DNA from: Betaproteobacteria bacterium
GTDB lineage: Bacteria; Pseudomonadota; Gammaproteobacteria; Burkholderiales; SG8-39
Direction of reading: 5' to 3'
DNA length: 46,869 nt
Assembly (NCBI GenBank): GCA_016210745.1
Contig: JACQTO010000131.1
Coordinates: forward strand, 1 to 46,869
Under the pieces are notes generated by a model. The model worked only from the letters and a program-made list of their open reading frames with translations. It did not search any database and was not told the origin of the DNA. The position numbers and the translations under genes were made by a program. Below, in pieces: positions 9,537 through 18,871 of this stretch (the stretch's first letter is position 1; the number at the start of each line of letters is the position of its first letter).

Positions 9537-9833
9537 ATGAAGTTCCTCAGGTACCTCTCCTGGACGTTTCGGGCGCTACTGTTTGGCGCCCTGTTTCTTC
9601 TCGCGCTCAAGAACTCCGATCCGGTCACGATCCGATTCTATTTCGACCAGTTCTGGCAGGTGCCGCTGGTGCTGGTGATGCTCGGTTTCTTCGCGCTGGG
9701 GGCCTGCCTTGGCGTGCTTGCTTGCCTGTCGAAGTTGTTCGCGCAACGGCGCGAACTGGCTTCGCTCAAACGCAGACTCGGAGCGCAATCCGGCGATCGG
9801 GTAACGCCGCCGCCGGCGGGCATGGGTTCCTGA
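9537..9833 (+). CDS. lapA: LapA-family inner-membrane protein (DUF1049)
   Basis: Small inner-membrane protein that works with LapB in controlling LPS synthesis (LpxC turnover) in Escherichia coli. The 98-residue protein begins MKFLRYLSWTFRALLFG. It has two hydrophobic segments (about residues 10-25 and 40-65) and a cytoplasmic tail with a short coiled-coil-like basic stretch (RRELASLKRRLG). The FDQFWQVPLVLVMLG core is typical of the family. It is directly followed by lapB with one base between stop and start. Confidence 0.88.
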   Translation: MKFLRYLSWTFRALLFGALFLLALKNSDPVTIRFYFDQFWQVPLVLVMLGFFALGACLGVLACLSKLFAQRRELASLKRRLGAQSGDRVTPPPAGMGS

Positions 9834-9834
9834 G

Positions 9835-11010
9835 ATGGAATTCGAGTATTGGTGGCTGCTCGCGTTCCCGCTTTTCTTTGGATTGGGGTGGCTCGCTGCA
9901 CGAATCGACATCAAACATCTGCTGCTGGAATCGCGTGCTTTGCCGCGATCGTATTTCAAGGGCCTCAACTTTTTGCTCAACGAGCAGCAGGACAAAGCGA
10001 TCGAGGCCTTCATCGAGGCCGTTCAAATCGACCCGGAGACGGTGGAGCTCCATTTCGCCCTCGGGAGCCTCTTTCGCCGCCGCGGCGAAACCGAGCGCGC
10101 CATCCGGATGCACAGGAACTTGCTCGAGCGCAGCGATCTTGGCCCTGAGCAGCGGTTGCGCTCGCTGTTGGAGCTGGGGCAGGATTACCTCAAGGCGGGA
10201 TTGCTCGACCGGGCCGAGGAGGCTTTTTCGAAACTCAGGGACAGCCCGCACCGGGGCGACGCACTCAAGTACCTGCTCGATATCTACCAGCAGGAAAAGG
10301 ATTGGGGCAAGGCCATCGGAGTGGCGACCGAACTGGAGCGCGAATCCGGACAGTCGTGGCAAAAAGAGATCGCGAGCTACTATTGCGAGCTCGCGGCATT
10401 CGACGCCACGCATTCACGGCCCAAGGAGGCGAAAGAAAACTTGGCGCGGGCCCTTGCAGCCAATCGCAAGTGCGTGCGTGCCAATATCGTGCTCGGCGAT
10501 CTGAAGCTCGCGGCCGGTGACCCGGCCGGGGCCATCGAGGCGTGGAAGAGCATCGAGCAGCAGCAACCTACCTACCTTGCCCTGGTGGCGCAGCGGCTTC
10601 TGGAAACCTACCGCACGCTCGGGCTCACGGAGGAAGGGCTGACGCTGCTGTGCGGATACCTCGCGAGCTATCCGTCGCTCGATCTTCTGGACGTCGCGTT
10701 TCAATCGACGCTCGAGGCGCAAGGCGCGGAAGCCGCCTACAAGCTGGTCAAGGACGAGCTGCGGCGCAATCCGACATTGCTCGGGCTGGATAAACTGCTG
10801 GAGGCGCAGATCCTCGCCGCCCCGCCGGAGCGGCGCCAGGATTTGGAGCTGGTGAAGAACCTCATCCACGGTCACACGCGGCGTCTGGCGCGCTATCGCT
10901 GCGAGAATTGCGGCTTCAAGGCGCGCCAGTTCTACTGGCACTGTCCGGCCTGCGGCGGCTGGGAGACCTATCCGCCCAGACGGACGGAGGAGTTTGAGTT
11001 GAGCCCGTAG
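9835..11010 (+). CDS. lapB: LPS assembly protein LapB (TPR protein with rubredoxin-like zinc ribbon)
   Basis: Membrane-anchored tetratricopeptide protein that in Escherichia coli links LPS synthesis to FtsH-dependent LpxC degradation. The 391-residue protein has an N-terminal transmembrane anchor (about residues 5-22) and then repeated TPR helices from about residue 35 to 340 (for example FNFLLN-like and EAVQIDPETVELHFALGSLF). The C-terminal metal-binding knuckle CENCGFKARQFYWHCPAC (four cysteines) is typical of LapB. Its genomic place after ihfB and lapA is the usual one. Confidence 0.93.
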   Translation: MEFEYWWLLAFPLFFGLGWLAARIDIKHLLLESRALPRSYFKGLNFLLNEQQDKAIEAFIEAVQIDPETVELHFALGSLFRRRGETERAIRMHRNLLERSDLGPEQRLRSLLELGQDYLKAGLLDRAEEAFSKLRDSPHRGDALKYLLDIYQQEKDWGKAIGVATELERESGQSWQKEIASYYCELAAFDATHSRPKEAKENLARALAANRKCVRANIVLGDLKLAAGDPAGAIEAWKSIEQQQPTYLALVAQRLLETYRTLGLTEEGLTLLCGYLASYPSLDLLDVAFQSTLEAQGAEAAYKLVKDELRRNPTLLGLDKLLEAQILAAPPERRQDLELVKNLIHGHTRRLARYRCENCGFKARQFYWHCPACGGWETYPPRRTEEFELSP

Positions 11011-11023
11011 GCTTAAGCAGGAC

Positions 11024-11162
11024 GAGCCGGAACCAAAGGAGCTGGTTTTTGCCGTTTATCGATCTCCCCTTTTCGGACAGTTGCAAGCAACGGTCCGAAA
11101 AGGGGAGACGAATTTGGAAAGCAAGTCTTCGCCAAAATTGTCAACACTAGACTCGTAGGTGA
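11024..11162 (+). repeat. leader repeat copy A (covarying hairpin), upstream of ugd
   Basis: First of three full copies of an element of about 130-140 bp. The conserved left part reads GAGCCGGAACCAAAGGA, then TTTTTGCCGTTTATCGAT. A hairpin follows with arms 11063-11084 and 11087-11108 (22 bp, one A-G mismatch, centre AA). The conserved right part reads GGGGAGACGAATTTGGAAAG, CAAGTCTTCGCCAAAATTGT and GTAGGTGA. The element ends 15 bases before the ugd GTG. An AAGGAG ribosome-binding site (11165-11170) follows it. No T-run follows the stem, so it is not a standard intrinsic terminator. Confidence 0.8.
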
Positions 11163-11177
11163 TTAAGGAGCTGCGCA

Positions 11178-12518
11178 GTGAAAATAACAGTGATAGGCAC
11201 CGGCTACGTGGGTCTGGTCACGGGCGCTTGCTTTGCCGACGTCGGCAACGAAGTGCTGTGCCTGGACGTGGACGAAGCCAAGATACGCATTCTCGAGGGG
11301 GGCGGCGTACCGATCTACGAACCGGGTTTGCAGGAGGTGATCCAGCGCAATCGCCGCGCGGGACGGCTCGCTTTCACCACGGACGCGCGGCGCGCAGCCG
11401 AATACGGCGTGCTGCAGTTGATCGCCGTGGGCACGCCCCCCGATGAGGACGGCTCGGCGGATTTGAGCCATGTGGTCGCCGCCGCGCAATCGATCGGCCG
11501 GCACATGGACGATTACCGCGTCGTGGTGGACAAATCCACCGTGCCGGTGGGCACCGCCGACCAGGTGCGCGATGCGATCGCTGCGGAGCTTCGCCTTCGC
11601 GGCAAAGACATCGGGTTTGCCGTGATCTCGAACCCGGAGTTCCTCAAGGAGGGCGCGGCGATCGATGACTTCATGCGTCCTGACCGGGTCGTCATCGGCA
11701 GCGAAGACGAGCGCGCCACCGCGCTGATGCGCGAGCTCTACGCCCCGTTCCAGCGCAATCACGAGCGGATCATCGTGATGGACGTGCGCTCGGCCGAACT
11801 CACCAAGTATGCCGCCAACGCCATGCTTGCCACCCGGATTTCATTCATGAACGAACTGGCGAATTTGGCCGAGCGGCTCGGTGCCGACATCGAACAGGTC
11901 CGCCGCGGAATCGGCTCGGACCCGCGCATCGGCTTTCACTTTCTGTATCCGGGCATCGGCTATGGCGGTTCCTGTTTCCCGAAGGACGTGAAGGCGCTGG
12001 TGCGAACCGCCACGGAATCGGGTGCGGATCTGCCCATCATGCGCGCGGTGGAGCAGGTGAACGACGAGCAGAAACGGGTGCTCGGAAGAAAGATCGTGGC
12101 GTGCTTCGGCGAGAACCTCGCCGGGCGGCGATTCGCGCTGTGGGGCCTGGCGTTCAAGCCCAATACCGACGATATGCGCGAGGCGCCCAGTTGCGTGCTG
12201 ATCGCGGATCTGCTCGCACGCGGCGCTTCGGTTACTGCCTATGACCCCGCGGCCATGCCCGAGGCGCGCCGCCTGTTCGCGGGGCAAGCGCGCGTGGGCT
12301 TTGCCGAATCACCCCTGGCTGCGCTCGAAGGCGCCGATGCGCTGGCGATAGTCACCGAATGGCAGGAGTTTCGCAGCCCGGATTTCGGTACGATCCGCGC
12401 CAAACTGAAGACTCCGGCGATTTTCGATGGCCGCAACTTGTATGATCCGCAGGCGGTGAAGCGCGGCGGCCTGGATTATTATCCGATTGGCCGGCGCACC
12501 GGGATGCGGGTCGGGTAG
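11178..12518 (+). CDS. ugd: UDP-glucose 6-dehydrogenase
   Basis: Two-step NAD-dependent oxidation of UDP-glucose to UDP-glucuronate, a precursor for exopolysaccharide or LPS sugars. The 446-residue protein has the N-terminal NAD motif [19 protein letters not shown], the catalytic cysteine in [13 protein letters not shown] (about residue 260), and a C-terminal UDP-binding domain ([15 protein letters not shown]). The start is GTG with AAGGAG 7 bases upstream. A UDP-mannose/GlcNAc dehydrogenase is less likely given the length and motifs. Leader repeat A precedes the gene. Confidence 0.92.
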   Translation: MKITVIGTGYVGLVTGACFADVGNEVLCLDVDEAKIRILEGGGVPIYEPGLQEVIQRNRRAGRLAFTTDARRAAEYGVLQLIAVGTPPDEDGSADLSHVVAAAQSIGRHMDDYRVVVDKSTVPVGTADQVRDAIAAELRLRGKDIGFAVISNPEFLKEGAAIDDFMRPDRVVIGSEDERATALMRELYAPFQRNHERIIVMDVRSAELTKYAANAMLATRISFMNELANLAERLGADIEQVRRGIGSDPRIGFHFLYPGIGYGGSCFPKDVKALVRTATESGADLPIMRAVEQVNDEQKRVLGRKIVACFGENLAGRRFALWGLAFKPNTDDMREAPSCVLIADLLARGASVTAYDPAAMPEARRLFAGQARVGFAESPLAALEGADALAIVTEWQEFRSPDFGTIRAKLKTPAIFDGRNLYDPQAVKRGGLDYYPIGRRTGMRVG

Positions 12519-12536
12519 GGCTACGGGAACCAGGGG

Positions 12537-13550
12537 ATGAGAGCGGAAGGCAAGCGAGCAAGAGCGGATATTGCCTCGGTCGGGGCGGCGACCTCGCATT
12601 TCGTCGCGCGGCCCGAGGCGTTCGCCAGAGCACGCGTCTTGGTTGTCGGTGACGTGATGCTGGACCGCTACTGGTTCGGCGAGGTCAGCCGGATTTCGCC
12701 GGAGGCGCCGGTGCCGATCGTCAAGGTCGAGCGTACCGAGGAGCGGCCCGGGGGCGCGGCCAACGTGGCCCGCAATGCCGCCGTGCTGGGCGCGAACACC
12801 GCGCTGCTATCGGTCGTCGGCGACGACGACGACGGCGAGCGCCTGCAGAGCCTGGTGACCAAAGACGGTGTCCGCGCCAACCTGCATCGCGACGAGTCGA
12901 TCTCGACCACGGTCAAGCTGCGGGTGATCGGCCGGCGGCAGCAATTGCTGCGCATCGATTTCGAGACCCAGCCAAGCCATGAGGTTCTGCGCGAGAAGCT
13001 GGCCGATTACCGCAGCATGCTCGAGACTTGCGACGTCGTCGTCCTCTCCGACTACGGCAAGGGCGGGCTTACCCACATTACCGAGATGATCGGTGCGGCG
13101 CGCGAGCGGGGCAAACCGGTGCTGGTCGATCCCAAAGGCGACGATTATTCGCCCTATCGGGGCGCGACGATGGTGACGCCGAACCGAACCGAGTTGCGCG
13201 AGGTGGTGGGCCGCTGGAGGAGCGAGGAGGAACTCGCCGACAAGGCGCAGGGGCTGCGTCGCGAACTCGGCCTGCAGGCGCTGCTCGTGACTCGCAGCGA
13301 AGAGGGGATGAGCCTGTTCGAGGAAGGAGGGGTCCGCCACGAGAGGGCCCAGGCGCTCGAGCTGATCGACGTGAGCGGCGCCGGCGATACCGTGATCGCG
13401 GCCTTGGGGGTCATGCTCGGGGCCGGCGCGAACCTGCATCAGGCGATGCACGTTGCCAACTACGCGGCCGGCATCGTCGTCGGCAAGCTGGGCGCCGCCG
13501 TGGTGCGTCCGGACGAACTGATTGCGGCGCTTACGCGCGGCAGGGAGTAA
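12537..13550 (+). CDS. hldE1: D-glycero-beta-D-manno-heptose-7-phosphate kinase (HldE kinase domain, RfaE1)
   Basis: PfkB-family kinase that phosphorylates heptose 7-phosphate at C1 in ADP-heptose synthesis for the LPS inner core. The 337-residue protein shows [15 protein letters not shown] near residue 40, [17 protein letters not shown], and the PfkB signature [14 protein letters not shown] with the catalytic aspartate. It lacks the C-terminal nucleotidyltransferase domain of enterobacterial HldE; as in other betaproteobacteria, that activity should be a separate gene outside the window. The start ATG at 12537 is followed by about 30 poorly conserved residues, so a later start is possible. 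Confidence 0.92.
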   Translation: MRAEGKRARADIASVGAATSHFVARPEAFARARVLVVGDVMLDRYWFGEVSRISPEAPVPIVKVERTEERPGGAANVARNAAVLGANTALLSVVGDDDDGERLQSLVTKDGVRANLHRDESISTTVKLRVIGRRQQLLRIDFETQPSHEVLREKLADYRSMLETCDVVVLSDYGKGGLTHITEMIGAARERGKPVLVDPKGDDYSPYRGATMVTPNRTELREVVGRWRSEEELADKAQGLRRELGLQALLVTRSEEGMSLFEEGGVRHERAQALELIDVSGAGDTVIAALGVMLGAGANLHQAMHVANYAAGIVVGKLGAAVVRPDELIAALTRGRE

Positions 13551-13554
13551 GAAT

Positions 13555-14550
13555 ATGTACTTCATCGTAACCGGGGCTGCAGGGTTCATCGGGTCGAACC
13601 TCGTGCGGGCGCTGAACGAGCGCGGAGAAACCTCGATCATCGCCGTCGACGACCTGACGCGCGGCGACAAGTTTCGCAATTTGGCCGGCTGCGACATCGT
13701 CGATTATCTCGACAAGCGCGATTTTCTCGACGCACTCAAGGCGGGCCAATTCGACGGAGTGGTCGACGCCGTGTTTCACGAGGGCGCCTGCTCCGACACC
13801 ATGGCTGCCGATGGCCGTTACGTGATGGACAACAACTATCGCTATTCCGTCGCGCTGCTGGATTTCTGCCTCGGGGACGAGGTGCCGCTGCTCTATGCCT
13901 CGTCGGCGGCGGTCTACGGCGGCGGCACCGTGTTCAGCGAGGAACGCTCCTTCGAGGCGCCGCTCAACGTCTATGGCTACTCCAAATACCTGTTCGACCA
14001 GTTCGTTCGCCGCCGCTTCGCCGAAGCGAACTCGCAGATAGCAGGCTTTCGCTATTTCAATGTCTACGGGCCCAACGAGTGGCACAAGGGGCGCATGGCC
14101 TCCGTCGCCTGGCATTTCTTCAACCAATACCGCGCCGAGGGTCGTGTGCATCCATTCGAGGGCTCCGGCGGCTACGGTGCCGGGGAGCAACGCCGCGACT
14201 TCGTCTCGGTCGAGGATGTGGTCAACGTGAACCTCCATTTTCTCGATCATCCGGAGCTCTCGGGCATTTTCAACGTTGGCAGCGGCCGCGCCCAGACCTT
14301 CAACGACATCGCGCGGACGGTCATCAACGCCTGCCGCGAAGGGGCAGGGCAGGCGTCGCTGTCGCTGGCCGAGATGCAGAAGCAGGAATTGATCGTCTAT
14401 GCACCGTTCCCGGAGGCGCTCAAGGGGAAGTATCAGCACTTCACCCAGGCCGATATCGCGAGGCTGCGGCACGCCGGCTACGACGAAGCGTTCCTGAGCG
14501 TCGAAGAAGGCGTCGACCGCTACTGCCGGGCGCTGCTGCAGCAGGGCTAG
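13555..14550 (+). CDS. hldD: ADP-L-glycero-D-manno-heptose 6-epimerase
   Basis: Epimerises ADP-D-glycero- to ADP-L-glycero-manno-heptose, the last step before transfer to lipid A-Kdo. It is an extended SDR of 331 residues with NADP motif [19 protein letters not shown], catalytic [13 protein letters not shown] (YxxxK) and the family segment [20 protein letters not shown]. The start ATG at 13555 lies 4 bases after the hldE1 stop, so the two form an operon; the open frame extends 33 bases upstream inside hldE1. It is followed by leader repeat B. Confidence 0.95.
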   Translation: MYFIVTGAAGFIGSNLVRALNERGETSIIAVDDLTRGDKFRNLAGCDIVDYLDKRDFLDALKAGQFDGVVDAVFHEGACSDTMAADGRYVMDNNYRYSVALLDFCLGDEVPLLYASSAAVYGGGTVFSEERSFEAPLNVYGYSKYLFDQFVRRRFAEANSQIAGFRYFNVYGPNEWHKGRMASVAWHFFNQYRAEGRVHPFEGSGGYGAGEQRRDFVSVEDVVNVNLHFLDHPELSGIFNVGSGRAQTFNDIARTVINACREGAGQASLSLAEMQKQELIVYAPFPEALKGKYQHFTQADIARLRHAGYDEAFLSVEEGVDRYCRALLQQG

Positions 14551-14560
14551 TCCGAGCGAA

Positions 14561-14697
14561 TCGGAACCAGCGATGCTGCTCTTGCCGTTTATCGATCTCC
14601 CCATTTTGTGCAGTTGCGTGCAACTGCACAAAATGGGGAGACCTAATAAGAGACAGAATCCTCGCCAAGTTCGTCAACGCTTGTCTGATAAGTGACC
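14561..14697 (+). repeat. leader repeat copy B (perfect covarying hairpin), upstream of cysM
   Basis: Second copy of the element at 11024. TCGGAACCA and CTTGCCGTTTATCGATC match copy A. The hairpin arms 14596-14617 and 14620-14641 are a perfect 22-bp match around GT. The tail (CCTCGCCAAGTTCGTCAACG, GATAAGTGACC) matches the conserved 3' part. Inside the stem it differs from copy A at several positions, but both arms changed together (for example CATTTTGTGC with GCACAAAATG). The element runs into the cysM start. Confidence 0.8.
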
Positions 14698-14700
14698 AGA

Positions 14701-15597
14701 GTGCCGAACACGTACAAGACCATCGAAGACTGCATCGGCGATACGCCGCTGGTCACGCTGCGGCGCCTGCCTGGAAACACCAGCAACGTGGTGCTGTGCA
14801 AACTCGAGGGGAACAATCCGGCCGGCTCGGTCAAGGACCGGCCGGCGCTGTCGATGATCGTGCGGGCCGAGCGCCGCGGGGCGATCAAGCCCGGCGATAC
14901 GCTGATCGAAGCGACGAGCGGAAACACAGGCATCGCGCTGGCGATGAGTGCCGCGATCCGCGGCTATCGCATGGTCCTGGTAATGCCCGAGCACCTGTCG
15001 GTCGAGCGCCGGCAGACGATGAAAGCGTTCGGCGCGGAAATCGTCCTCACGCCCAAGGCAGGCGGGATGGAAGCGGCGCGCGACCTTGCCGAGGCAATGC
15101 AGCGCGAGGGCAAGGGAACGATTCTCGACCAGTTCGCCAACCCCGATAATCCGATTTCGCACTACGAGGGTACGGCGCCGGAGATTTGGCGCGACACCAA
15201 CGGTCGCATTACCCATTTTGTCTCCAGCATGGGGACCACCGGCACCATCGTCGGCTGTTCGCGATTCTTCAAGGAGAAGAATCCGGATATCGTGATCATC
15301 GGCTGCCAGCCCGAGGAGGGTTCGCAGATCCCCGGCATCCGCAAATGGCCCGAGGCCTACCTGCCGCGGATTTACGACAAATCGCGCGTCGACAGGCTGG
15401 AATACGTCAGCCAGGCCGACGCCGAGGAAATGGCGCGCCGCATGGCGCGCGAAGAGGGCATCTTCGCCGGAATATCCTCGGGGGGCGCGGTCGCTGTCGC
15501 ACTGCGCCTGTCGCGCCAGGTGGAGAATGCGACCATCGTCACCATCGTCTGCGACCGCGGCGATCGTTATCTGTCGACTGGTGTGTTCCCGGACTGA
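14701..15597 (+). CDS. cysM: cysteine synthase B (CysM)
   Basis: PLP-dependent synthesis of cysteine (or S-sulfocysteine from thiosulfate) from O-acetylserine. The 298-residue protein has the PLP lysine in NNPAGSVKDRPALSM, the substrate loop EATSGNTGIALAM, and the CysM-type ending ICDRGDRYLSTGVFPD. It is closer to CysM than to CysK, which lacks the EGNNPAGSVKDR signature. I choose GTG 14701 (MPNTYKTIEDCIGDTP), because the in-frame GTG at 14692 lies within the conserved end of leader repeat B. No clear Shine-Dalgarno is seen, which is odd. Confidence 0.94.
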   Translation: MPNTYKTIEDCIGDTPLVTLRRLPGNTSNVVLCKLEGNNPAGSVKDRPALSMIVRAERRGAIKPGDTLIEATSGNTGIALAMSAAIRGYRMVLVMPEHLSVERRQTMKAFGAEIVLTPKAGGMEAARDLAEAMQREGKGTILDQFANPDNPISHYEGTAPEIWRDTNGRITHFVSSMGTTGTIVGCSRFFKEKNPDIVIIGCQPEEGSQIPGIRKWPEAYLPRIYDKSRVDRLEYVSQADAEEMARRMAREEGIFAGISSGGAVAVALRLSRQVENATIVTIVCDRGDRYLSTGVFPD

Positions 15598-15602
15598 GAA
15601 CC

Positions 15603-15750
15603 TGAGCCGGAAAAGCCGGAACCAAAGGACCTGATTTTGCCGTTTATCAATCTCCCCTTTTCGTGCAGTTGCCTGCAACTGCACGAAAGGGGGAGGCGAA
15701 TTTAGAAACCAAATCTTCGCCAAATTTGTGAACAGTAAATTTGTAAGTGA
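15603..15750 (+). repeat. leader repeat copy C (hairpin with G-U-type changes), upstream of the exonuclease gene
   Basis: Third copy of the element: GAGCCGG, GCCGGAACCAAAGGACCTGA and TTTTGCCGTTTATCAATC lead into hairpin arms 15651-15672 and 15675-15696 around CT. The two departures from perfect pairing are T opposite G, which would be G-U wobbles in a plus-strand RNA. The conserved tail reads GCGAATTTAGAAACCAAATC, TTCGCCAAATTTGTGAACAG and GTAAGTGA. It ends 7 bases before the ATG of the next gene. Confidence 0.8.
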
Positions 15751-15757
15751 CTGAGCC

Positions 15758-16537
15758 ATGACGCCCACCCTGGTTTTCGACATCGAAACGGTCCCCGATA
15801 TCGAAGGCTTGCGTCGACTGCACGGCATCGATGCGAAGCCCTCGAACCGAGAGGTGGCGGATTTCGCACTGCAGAGGCGCCGCGCCGCCACCGGTCAGGA
15901 TTTCCTGCCATTGCACTTGCATCGCGTGGTGGCAATCGCCTGCGCGCTGCGCGAAGCCGACACGTTCCGCGTCTGGTCGCTGGGCGCCCCGGGCGACGGC
16001 GAAGGTGAACTGATCCGGCGTTTCTTCGACGGCATCGAAAAATATACGCCGCAACTCGTGTCCTGGAACGGCGGCGGCTTCGACCTGCCGGTGCTGCATT
16101 ACCGCGCGATGATCCATGGACTTTCGGCGCCCCGCTATTGGGACATGGGGGAAGACGATCGCGAGTTCCGATTCAACAACTACATCAGCCGCTATCACAC
16201 GCGCCACCTGGACATGATGGATTTGCTCGCTCTGTATCAGCCGCGCAATTACGTAGGACTGGACGATTTTGCGCGCCTGTGCGGGTTTCCCGGCAAGCTC
16301 GGCATGGACGGCTCGCAGGTGTGGGAAGCGTACGACGCGGGCCGTCTGGAGGAAATCCGCAATTACTGTGAAACCGACGTTGCCAATACACACCTCGTAT
16401 TCCTGAAATTCCAGGTGCTGCGCGGCCTCTACGACGATAAACGCTACCGGCACGAATGCGAGATCGTGCGCCATTGGCTCTCGCGCTCGCAGGAACAGCA
16501 CTGGCAGGCATTCCAGCGCGCCTGGCCGGCAAACTGA
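15758..16537 (+). CDS. PolB-like 3'-5' exonuclease (DEDD family)
   Basis: Predicted 3'-5' exonuclease related to the proofreading domain of family B DNA polymerases but without a polymerase domain. The 259-residue protein carries the acidic motifs in order: Exo I FDIETVPD (residue 6 onward), Exo [14 protein letters not shown] (about 104), and Exo [16 protein letters not shown] (about 205). The domain is complete. It is commonly adjacent to rlmD in betaproteobacteria, as here (gap 10 bases). Its biological substrate is not known to me. The start ATG at 15758 has no obvious Shine-Dalgarno and follows leader repeat C directly. Confidence 0.85.
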   Translation: MTPTLVFDIETVPDIEGLRRLHGIDAKPSNREVADFALQRRRAATGQDFLPLHLHRVVAIACALREADTFRVWSLGAPGDGEGELIRRFFDGIEKYTPQLVSWNGGGFDLPVLHYRAMIHGLSAPRYWDMGEDDREFRFNNYISRYHTRHLDMMDLLALYQPRNYVGLDDFARLCGFPGKLGMDGSQVWEAYDAGRLEEIRNYCETDVANTHLVFLKFQVLRGLYDDKRYRHECEIVRHWLSRSQEQHWQAFQRAWPAN

Positions 16538-16547
16538 GCGCCACACC

Positions 16548-17849
16548 ATGACCTTAGCGAGGGTCGAGTCCCTTGAGCGGGAGGGAAGGGGCGTTGCGCA
16601 CGTCGATGGCAAGACGGTGTTCATCGACGGCGCGCTTCCCGGCGAAATCGTCGAATTCGCCCCCTATCGCAGCAAAGCATCGTTCGATTTTGCCCAACTG
16701 GTGACCATTCGGTCGGCGAGCGCGGCGCGCGTGAGCCCGCGCTGCCCCCACTTCGGCGTGTGCGGCGGCTGCTCGTTGCAGCACTTCGACGATCGTGGGC
16801 AGGTGGCCGCCAAGCAGCGCACGCTCGAAGATGCGCTCTGGCACATCGGCCGCGTTCGTGCCGACACGCTGCTGCCGCCCATACACGGACCCGTGTGGCG
16901 CTACCGCCATCGCGCGCGCCTGTCGGCTCGCATGGTAGAAAAGAAAGGCGGTGTCCTGGTCGGATTTCGCGAACGCAAGTCGACTTACGTGGCCGATATG
17001 AAAAGCTGCGAAGTGCTTCCGGCGCACGTCTCGGCGGCAATCCCGCAATTGCGCGAGCTGATTGCCGGCCTGAGCGTGCGCGACCGGGTGCCGCAGATCG
17101 AGGTCGCCATCGGGGATTCGGCGACTGTGCTGGTGCTGCGCATCCTGGAGCCCCTCGATCCGGCCGACCACGAACCGTTGCGACGGTACGCGGAGCAAAG
17201 CGGCATGCATGTATGGCTGCAGCCGCGAGGCCCCGACAGCGCAGCGCCTTTCTGGCCGCCCGATGCGCAGCCGCTCTATTATTCGCTGCCCGAGTTTGCC
17301 GTGCGCATTGCGTTTTCGCCTGCCGATTTCACCCAGGTAAATCCAGAGGTGAACCGCATGCTAGTGCGCCGTGCCGTAGGTCTTCTGGCGCCTATGCCGG
17401 GCGAGCGCATCGCCGATTTTTTCTGCGGGCTGGGCAACTTCAGCCTGCCTCTGGCTCGTGCCGGCGCATCGGTAACCGGCTTCGAGGGCAGCGCGCGGAT
17501 GCTCGCCCAGGCGCAGCGCAATGCCGATGCGAACGGGCTCACGGCGCAGTGCCGGTTCCAGACGGAAGACCTGTTCGACAGACGCGCTTGCGCGCGCCTG
17601 GAACGCTTTGACAAGGCGCTGATCGACCCGCCGCGCGAGGGGGCGGTCGAGCTGGTGAAGTCGTTCCCCGGGCGCGAGCCCTCGCGCATCCTGTACGTGT
17701 CCTGCGACCCGGCGACGCTGGCGCGGGACGCGGGCGTGCTTGTGCATACGCAGGGATATACGCTGGCGGCCGCGGGTATCGCCAATATGTTTCCGCACAC
17801 CGCGCACGTCGAGTCGATGGCGCTGTTCGAGCGCGAGGCGAACACCTAA
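16548..17849 (+). CDS. rlmD: 23S rRNA (uracil-1939-C5)-methyltransferase RlmD
   Basis: SAM-dependent methyltransferase that makes m5U1939 in 23S rRNA. The 433-residue protein has an N-terminal TRAM domain (about residues 1-60), then the iron-sulfur cysteines in [15 protein letters not shown], with a further cysteine in KSCEVLPAH. The SAM-binding motif [14 protein letters not shown] follows, then DPPREGA, and finally the catalytic cysteine in [14 protein letters not shown]. All expected catalytic features are present. It is likely co-transcribed with the upstream exonuclease. Confidence 0.95.
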   Translation: MTLARVESLEREGRGVAHVDGKTVFIDGALPGEIVEFAPYRSKASFDFAQLVTIRSASAARVSPRCPHFGVCGGCSLQHFDDRGQVAAKQRTLEDALWHIGRVRADTLLPPIHGPVWRYRHRARLSARMVEKKGGVLVGFRERKSTYVADMKSCEVLPAHVSAAIPQLRELIAGLSVRDRVPQIEVAIGDSATVLVLRILEPLDPADHEPLRRYAEQSGMHVWLQPRGPDSAAPFWPPDAQPLYYSLPEFAVRIAFSPADFTQVNPEVNRMLVRRAVGLLAPMPGERIADFFCGLGNFSLPLARAGASVTGFEGSARMLAQAQRNADANGLTAQCRFQTEDLFDRRACARLERFDKALIDPPREGAVELVKSFPGREPSRILYVSCDPATLARDAGVLVHTQGYTLAAAGIANMFPHTAHVESMALFEREANT

Positions 17850-17854
17850 AAGGC

Positions 17855-17875
17855 AAGGGCGCCAACGGCGCCCTT
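17855..17875. terminator. hairpin between convergent rlmD and BI-1 genes
   Basis: AAGGGCGCC (17855-17863) and GGCGCCCTT (17867-17875) form a perfect 9-bp stem with an AAC loop in the gap between two convergent genes. On the minus strand the stem is followed by CCTTTTAGG, a short T-run; on the plus strand by GTACTTGTTT. It probably ends transcription from both sides. Confidence 0.65.
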
Positions 17876-17925
17876 GTACTTGTTTCGCTACTCGGCGGCA
17901 AAACCGAGGCGAAGATCGCGCGAGG

Positions 17926-18639
17926 TCAGTCGCGCTCGCCGGTGAAGGCCATCAGCAGGTGCAGCAGGCTGATGAACAGGTTGTAGATGTCGAGATAAAT
18001 CGCCATCGCCGCCATGACGTAATTGGTTTCTCCGCCGTTCACGACCCGGCTCACGTCGTGAAGGATAAAGAGCGAGAACACGAACACGGCGATGGTCGAA
18101 ATCGTGAGTGCGAGCGCAGGCACCTGGAAGAACAGGTTCGCGATCGAGGCGATTATCAGCAGAATCAGGCCCACGAACAGGAATTTCCCGAGGAAGCTGA
18201 AATCGCGCTTGCTCCTGGTAGCGATGCCAGACATCACCATGAGGACAAGACCGGTACCGCCTGCCGCGAGCCCGATGAGTTGCGCCCCGTTCCGGAGGCC
18301 GAGCGCGACCTGCAGCATGGGACCCAGCCACCAGCCTGCGACAAAGGTGAAGCCGAGCAAAAGCAGCACGCCGACGCTGCTGTTGCGAAAGCGTGTGACG
18401 CCGAACAGCAGGCCGATCATGACCGCCAGCATCACCAGCGGACCCATGATTGGAAACTGCCGGAGAAATGTGAAATCCGTGTTTACGCCGACCACCGCGC
18501 CGATCACCGTCGGCACCATGGACAGGGCGAGCAGCATGTAGGTATTGCGCAGGACCCGGCTGCGCTCGAGCGCGAGCTCCGGCGCCGGAATAGCTCCCGT
18601 CGGGAAGTTCGGTCGTACGTTTTCGAGTTCAGGTTGCAT
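17926..18639 (-). CDS. Bax inhibitor-1/YccA family membrane protein
   Basis: Integral membrane protein of the TMBIM/BI-1 family (Escherichia coli YccA type), which in bacteria is linked to FtsH control and ion leak. The 237-residue protein begins MQPELENVRPNFPTGAIPAP, then has about seven hydrophobic helices from residue 32 to 225. The family ending ALTISTIAVFVFSLFILHDV...AMAIYLDIYNLFISLLHLL is clear. AGGAG lies 8 bases upstream of the ATG. It is transcribed alone, convergent with rlmD. Confidence 0.9.
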   Translation of the reverse strand: MQPELENVRPNFPTGAIPAPELALERSRVLRNTYMLLALSMVPTVIGAVVGVNTDFTFLRQFPIMGPLVMLAVMIGLLFGVTRFRNSSVGVLLLLGFTFVAGWWLGPMLQVALGLRNGAQLIGLAAGGTGLVLMVMSGIATRSKRDFSFLGKFLFVGLILLIIASIANLFFQVPALALTISTIAVFVFSLFILHDVSRVVNGGETNYVMAAMAIYLDIYNLFISLLHLLMAFTGERD

Positions 18640-18836
18640 TAAAGTTCCTCCGTTAAAACAACTCGGACTGCGGGTTGGACCTCCTCACTGGCGGGGGGGT
18701 TCCAACCGCGGGCGAAGTATATAGGCTCTCACCCCGGCGCGCCAATAGGCCTTCCGCCCGGGCGGCCGTCGGTGACCCCCCTAGGCTCGGCCTTTGGAAC
18801 CGGTGCGACATCGTCCTTCATTTGGGGGCGCATTGA

Positions 18837-18842
18837 TATAAT
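18837..18842 (+). promoter_or_regulatory. possible -10 box TATAAT
   Basis: A perfect TATAAT sits in the 232-base interval between the divergent BI-1 start and the tRNA-like element. The region at -35 (around 18814-18820, TCCTTCA) is a poor match. If used, it would drive the structured tRNA-like element and tRNA-Ser. The rest of 18640-18871 shows only the BI-1 ribosome-binding site and a GC-rich stretch. Confidence 0.35.
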
Positions 18843-18871
18843 TCAAGCAGTCTCAGGAGGTTACGGGCGCG

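Noticed and set aside
11063-11108. Leader-repeat hairpins as ordinary intrinsic terminators
   Set aside because: No T-run follows on either strand, they sit at the 5' side of genes, and the flanks are conserved far beyond the stem.
11024-15750. CRISPR array
   Set aside because: The repeats are three, about 140 bp, separated by whole genes, and each lies at a gene start; there are no regular spacers or cas genes.
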